Source of the DNA: Planctomycetaceae bacterium
Lineage (GTDB): Bacteria; Planctomycetota; Planctomycetia; Planctomycetales; Planctomycetaceae
Direction of reading: 5' to 3'
DNA: 8,097 bases
Assembly (NCBI GenBank): GCA_003445035.1
Contig: DLVV01000351.1
Span: 1 to 8,097 of the forward strand
Positions within the stretch are counted from its first letter, which is position 1; every line of letters begins with the position of its first letter. A program made the position numbers and the translations under genes. Of this stretch, positions 5,053 through 8,097 are shown one piece after another. Under the pieces are notes generated by a model. The model was not told the origin of the DNA. It worked only from the letters and a program-made list of their open reading frames with translations, and ran no database searches.

Positions 5053-6927
5053 ATGCTGACGCTGTTGATTGCCGTCGGGGCCTTCGTCGGTTACCTGGTG
5101 GCCTACCACACCTACGGCCGCTGGTTGTCCGGAAAGATCTTCAACCTCGACCCCGAGGCGGTGGTTCCCAGCCGCGAACTGGAGGACGGTGTCGATTTCG
5201 TACCGACAAAGAAGGAAGTGATCTTCGGGCACCATTTCACCAGCATCGCCGGAACCGGACCGATCGTGGGGCCGGCGATCGCGGTTTTCTGGGGCTGGCT
5301 GCCGGCACTGCTGTGGGTGCTGCTGGGTTCGATTTTCATCGGCGCCGTCCACGATTTCGGGGCCCTGGTGGTCAGCCTGAGAAACCGGGGGCAGACTGTC
5401 GGCGAGGTTGCCGGCCGGTTGATTTCCCCACGGGCACGTGTGCTGTTCCTGGTCATCCTGGCGATGGCGCTGACGGTGGTGCTGGCCATCTTCGGCCTGG
5501 TGATTGCCAGCATTTTTGCGGATTACCCCGAGAGTGTGCTCCCGGTGTGGATCTCGTTGCCGATCGCCGTGGGCATCGGTATCTGGGTCTACCGCCGCGG
5601 TGGCGGCTTGCTGGTTCCCAGCCTGATGGCGCTTGTGGTGATGTATGTCGCGGTGTGGGTGGGGGCCTATCACCTGCCGATAGATCTCGAGTCGATGCTG
5701 GGGTTGACCCGGTTGGGTCCATTCCCCAACACGGTGATGATCTGGACAATCGTGCTGTTGATCTACTGCTTCGTGGCCAGCGTGCTTCCGGTGTGGTTGC
5801 TGTTGCAGCCTCGCGATTACATCAACAGCCACCAGTTGGTGCTGGCACTGGGCCTGTTGCTACTGGGCGTGTTCGTGGCCGGTGCCACCGGCCAGGCCGA
5901 CCTGGTTGCCAGCGCTCCGGCCATCTCCACGGACATCCCGGTCGATGCGCCTCCGATCTGGCCGTTCTTGTTCATCACGATCGCCTGTGGAGCGGTCAGC
6001 GGGTTCCACTGCCTGGTCTCCAGCGGCACCAGCAGCAAGCAGGTGTCCAACGAGATGGACGCGCAGTACGTCGGCTACGGGGCGATGTTGCTGGAGGGGG
6101 GGCTGGCGGTGATCGTGATCCTGGCCTGCTGTGCCGGGGTGGGGATGGGCAAGTTCGATCGATCCGGTGCGGGAGCCGCCTACACGTACTCACCGGTGAT
6201 GGTCCAGGCCGGTGAATCCGAGACACAGTTGGCCGGCAATTCGGCCTGGCGAACACGCTACGATCCGGCCAAGGGCTGGGGAGCCTTCAAGCTGGGGGCC
6301 AAGGTTGGCGCGTTCATCGAGGGGGGCGGCAACTTCCTGGCCGCGCTGGGGATGCCCCTGAAACTGGGCATTGCCGTGATCGCGGTGCTGGTGGCCAGCT
6401 TTGCGGCCACCACGCTCGACACGGCCACGCGGCTGCAGAGATACGTGCTGCAGGAACTGGCCGGGACGTTCCGCATCACCCCGTTGACGAACAAGTACGC
6501 CGCGACCGGACTGGCGGTCGGCCTGGGTGGCCTGGTCGCGATGATCCCCTCGGGAAACCTCGGCCCGGGTTCCGGAGGTCTTATTCTCTGGCCGCTCTTC
6601 GGGGCCACCAATCAACTGCTGGCCGGCCTGGCCTTCATGGTCACCGCCTTCTACCTGTGGCGTCGCAACAAGCCGGTTGTCTTCGTCGTCGTTCCGATGA
6701 TCGCGATGCTGATCATGCCGGCCTGGGCGATGCTGTGGAACATGTTCCACTCCGGGGGCTGGTGGGACAAATCCGACCACCTGCTGATGAGTTTCGGGGT
6801 CGCCACCCTGGTGGTGCAGGCCTGGATGATCGTCGAAGGTCTTCTGTTGTGGCCGCGGGTCCGGGGGATCCGCGAGGAGGCTTTGCCTTCCCTGGAAGCC
6901 ATCCAACCGGCCACTAGAAATCCCTGA
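5053..6927 (+). CDS. cstA: Carbon starvation protein CstA, peptide/pyruvate-type inner-membrane transporter
   Basis: This 624-residue polytopic membrane protein belongs to the CstA/BtsT family, whose members take up peptides or pyruvate when carbon is short. About 14 hydrophobic segments are visible, the first at residues 1-22. Conserved blocks in order are GHHFTSIAGTGPIVGPAIA (59-77), PVWLLLQPRDYINSHQLV (246-263), GFHCLVSSGTSSKQVSNE (317-334) with GYGAMLLEGG (341-350), FAATTLDTATRLQRYVLQEL (450-469) and WPLFGATNQLLAGL (513-526). It is shorter than the roughly 700-residue E. coli proteins. The ATG at 5053 is chosen because residues 1-27 match the usual N-terminus. No real Shine-Dalgarno precedes it; the nearest purine match is CGGA at 5040-5043. 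The gene is divergent from csrA and lies 33 bp before the ThuA-like gene. The substrate cannot be read from the sequence. Confidence 0.96.
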   Translation: MLTLLIAVGAFVGYLVAYHTYGRWLSGKIFNLDPEAVVPSRELEDGVDFVPTKKEVIFGHHFTSIAGTGPIVGPAIAVFWGWLPALLWVLLGSIFIGAVHDFGALVVSLRNRGQTVGEVAGRLISPRARVLFLVILAMALTVVLAIFGLVIASIFADYPESVLPVWISLPIAVGIGIWVYRRGGGLLVPSLMALVVMYVAVWVGAYHLPIDLESMLGLTRLGPFPNTVMIWTIVLLIYCFVASVLPVWLLLQPRDYINSHQLVLALGLLLLGVFVAGATGQADLVASAPAISTDIPVDAPPIWPFLFITIACGAVSGFHCLVSSGTSSKQVSNEMDAQYVGYGAMLLEGGLAVIVILACCAGVGMGKFDRSGAGAAYTYSPVMVQAGESETQLAGNSAWRTRYDPAKGWGAFKLGAKVGAFIEGGGNFLAALGMPLKLGIAVIAVLVASFAATTLDTATRLQRYVLQELAGTFRITPLTNKYAATGLAVGLGGLVAMIPSGNLGPGSGGLILWPLFGATNQLLAGLAFMVTAFYLWRRNKPVVFVVVPMIAMLIMPAWAMLWNMFHSGGWWDKSDHLLMSFGVATLVVQAWMIVEGLLLWPRVRGIREEALPSLEAIQPATRNP

Positions 6928-6947
6928 GAATCGAATACTCACACTCC

Positions 6948-6953
6948 AAGGAG
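6948..6953 (+). promoter_or_regulatory. Ribosome binding site of the ThuA-like gene
   Basis: AAGGAG lies 7 nt before the ATG at 6961, within the 33-bp gap after the cstA stop. It allows independent and probably efficient translation of the second gene of the putative operon, in contrast to cstA itself. Confidence 0.82.
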
Positions 6954-6960
6954 ATTCACC

Positions 6961-7854
6961 ATGATACGCCGATTTTCGTTGCTGCTGACCACCGTTGCCG
7001 TGGTCCTGGTGCTGCTGGCTTCTGACTCGTCGGCTGCCGAGAAGCTGAAGTTGTTGATCGTCGACGGGCAGAACAACCACAACTGGAAGGCGACCACGCC
7101 GGTGCTGAAGGCCTTCCTGAAGAAGTCGGGACGGTTCACCGTCACGGTAGCCACCTCGCCGGCGCGGAACGGCAAAGAGGCCGACTGGGCCAAGTTCCGA
7201 CCCGACTTTGCGGCCAATGACGTGGTGCTGTCCAACTACAATGGTCAACTGTGGCCCAAGCCCGTCCAGGCATCGCTGGAGAAGTACGTCACCGGCGGTG
7301 GCGGACTGGTGATCGTCCACGCGGCCAACAACGCGTTTCCGGGCTGGGGCGAGTGGAACAAGATGATCGGCCTGGGCTGGCGGGGGGCGGGTTACGGTGA
7401 ACGGGTGACCCTGGACAAGGCCGGCAAGACGGTCCGCACGGCCAAGGGCAAGGGGCCGGGTGCCGGTCACGGCCCGCAGCACCCCTTCTCGGTCGTCGTC
7501 CGTGACCGCCGTCATCCGGTGATGGCGGGGATCCCGGCCGAGTGGATGCATTTCCGCGACGAGCTGTACCACGGGCAGCGTGGTCCGGCGTTGAACATGC
7601 ACATCCTGGCAACGGCCTTCTCGGCCACGGCCAAGCGGGGGACGGGTGCCCACGAGCCGATGGTCTGGTGGATTCCCTACGGGAAGGGCAAGGTCTTCAC
7701 CACCGTGATGGGACACGCCGACTACTCGATGAAATGTGTCGGCTTCCAGACGATCGTCTCGCGCGGGGCCGAATGGTCGGCCACCGGCAAGGTCACCCTG
7801 GCGGTGCCGAAGTCGTTCCCATCGGCCGAGAAGACGAGCGTCGCGGGTGAGTGA
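6961..7854 (+). CDS. Exported ThuA-like domain protein
   Basis: This is a 297-residue protein of the ThuA-like (trehalose utilization, class I glutamine amidotransferase-like fold) family. Residues 1-26 are a Sec signal peptide ending SSAA before EKLK, so it acts outside the cytoplasm. Family blocks are the first strand LLIVDGQNNHNW (31-42), GGGLVIVHAANNAF (113-126), the His-rich HPFSVVVRDRRHPVMAGIP (174-192), HFRDELYH (197-204) and PMVWWIPYGKGKVFTTVMGH (233-252). AAGGAG at 6948-6953 with a 7-nt spacer fixes the start. The first gene of the putative operon is cstA, ending 33 bp upstream. ThuA acts in sugar catabolism in rhizobia, and planctomycete genomes hold many exported paralogues of unknown substrate, so a role in carbohydrate processing is inference. 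The C-terminal 20 residues or so are unstructured in appearance. Confidence 0.92.
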   Translation: MIRRFSLLLTTVAVVLVLLASDSSAAEKLKLLIVDGQNNHNWKATTPVLKAFLKKSGRFTVTVATSPARNGKEADWAKFRPDFAANDVVLSNYNGQLWPKPVQASLEKYVTGGGGLVIVHAANNAFPGWGEWNKMIGLGWRGAGYGERVTLDKAGKTVRTAKGKGPGAGHGPQHPFSVVVRDRRHPVMAGIPAEWMHFRDELYHGQRGPALNMHILATAFSATAKRGTGAHEPMVWWIPYGKGKVFTTVMGHADYSMKCVGFQTIVSRGAEWSATGKVTLAVPKSFPSAEKTSVAGE

Positions 7855-7873
7855 TGGCGGTCGGCGCGCACAA

Positions 7874-7909
7874 CGACCCGGGGGACGGCACGAGGCCGAT
7901 TCCGGGTCG
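7874..7909. terminator. Terminator-like hairpin in the convergent intergenic region
   Basis: CGACCCGG (7874-7881) and CCGGGTCG (7902-7909) are perfect 8-bp inverted copies. Inside the 20-nt loop CGGC (7886-7889) pairs with GCCG (7895-7898). The structure sits 20 bp after the ThuA-like stop and 30 bp beyond the stop of the converging minus-strand gene, so it could end transcripts from both sides. No clear T tract follows in either direction, which lowers confidence in factor-independent termination. Confidence 0.42.
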
Positions 7910-7938
7910 GGTGTTCGCTTCGGGGTCGGCCGCGTGAC

Positions 7939-8097
7939 CTAGCGGAAGGTCGGCAGCGACTCGACGACCACCGGCGTGGCGGTTGTCATCGGTGTCGGCA
8001 TCATCATGACCGGCGTGGCAGCCGGAGCGGCGACCGGCACGGCGTTGATCATGTTGTACCCGGTGGATGGCACCGGTGTCGGCATCATCTGGGTCGG
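7939..8097 (-). CDS. C-terminal end of a Met/Pro/Thr-rich protein (5' part outside window)
   Basis: Read on the minus strand from the right edge, 52 codons run without interruption to TAG at 7941-7939. The peptide is low-complexity, rich in Met, Pro, Thr, Val and Ala, with two related blocks, QMMPTPVPST and VMMMPTPMTT, and ends VVVESLPTFR. Nearly all third positions are G or C, as in the neighbouring genes, which supports real coding. The stop directly faces the ThuA-like gene, so the two converge. No family can be named from this tail; proline/threonine/methionine-rich tails occur in exported or cell-wall-associated planctomycete proteins, but this is only a suggestion. The frame and strand could still be wrong because so little is visible. 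Confidence 0.6.
   Translation of the reverse strand, partial: PTQMMPTPVPSTGYNMINAVPVAAPAATPVMMMPTPMTTATPVVVESLPTFR
7990..8089. repeat. Pair of exact 16-bp direct repeats
   Basis: The 16-mer CGGTGTCGGCATCATC occurs at 7990-8005 and again at 8074-8089, exactly 84 bp apart, which is 28 codons. In the minus-strand reading each copy encodes M-M-P-T-P, so the repeat keeps frame and reflects the internal repetition of the Met/Pro-rich tail. This supports the minus-strand reading frame. More copies may lie past the window edge. Confidence 0.7.

Noticed and set aside
4959..6215. 418-codon plus-strand frame overlapping cstA
   Set aside because: Out of frame with the clear CstA membrane protein; its Arg/Gly/Pro/His-rich translation is typical of a shifted frame.
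6190..7716. 508-codon open frame on the minus strand
   Set aside because: It runs antisense across both cstA and the ThuA-like gene, including the gap between them, and its His/Arg/Gly-rich translation resembles no family.

Overview
The window looks like chromosomal DNA of a Planctomycetota bacterium. The basis is the adjacent pair of a DUF1549/DUF1553 protein carrying CXXCH-type motifs and a DUF1501 protein with a twin-arginine signal. This pair is heavily expanded in planctomycetes and rare elsewhere. The DNA is GC-rich with G/C-biased third codon positions. Some genes carry a strong Shine-Dalgarno sequence and others none, which also fits the phylum. I see no insertion sequence, phage gene, CRISPR array, rRNA or tRNA.

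Layout. Left block, minus strand: an 812-residue exported multidomain protein (Ig-like, cytochrome-like, DUF1549, DUF1553; 3777 to 1339) is followed after 82 bp by a DUF1501 protein that begins at 1256 and runs off the left edge. They read as one operon, with a possible promoter near 3878-3907. A stretch of about 600 bp (3778-4379) holds no gene I can defend, although two minus-strand frames in it look weakly coding. Middle: csrA (minus, 4604 to 4380) and a 448-bp divergent intergenic region. Right block, plus strand: cstA (5053-6927) and, 33 bp later, a gene for an exported ThuA-like protein (6961-7854), probably cotranscribed. A convergent intergenic region with a terminator-like hairpin separates these from the 3' end of a minus-strand gene encoding a Met/Pro/Thr-rich tail, cut by the right edge.

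How the parts may work together. CsrA is a post-transcriptional regulator of carbon metabolism. In E. coli it represses its own translation and that of cstA by binding GGA motifs at the ribosome binding sites. Here csrA and cstA are divergent neighbours. The csrA leader has five GGA triplets within 37 nt, one in a hairpin loop and one inside the Shine-Dalgarno. The cstA leader has a GGA 9 nt before its start codon. A local CsrA-CstA circuit is the most interesting hypothesis in the window, but it is inference. I found no clear evidence of a wholly new system; the rest is ordinary planctomycete content plus a few small DNA structures.
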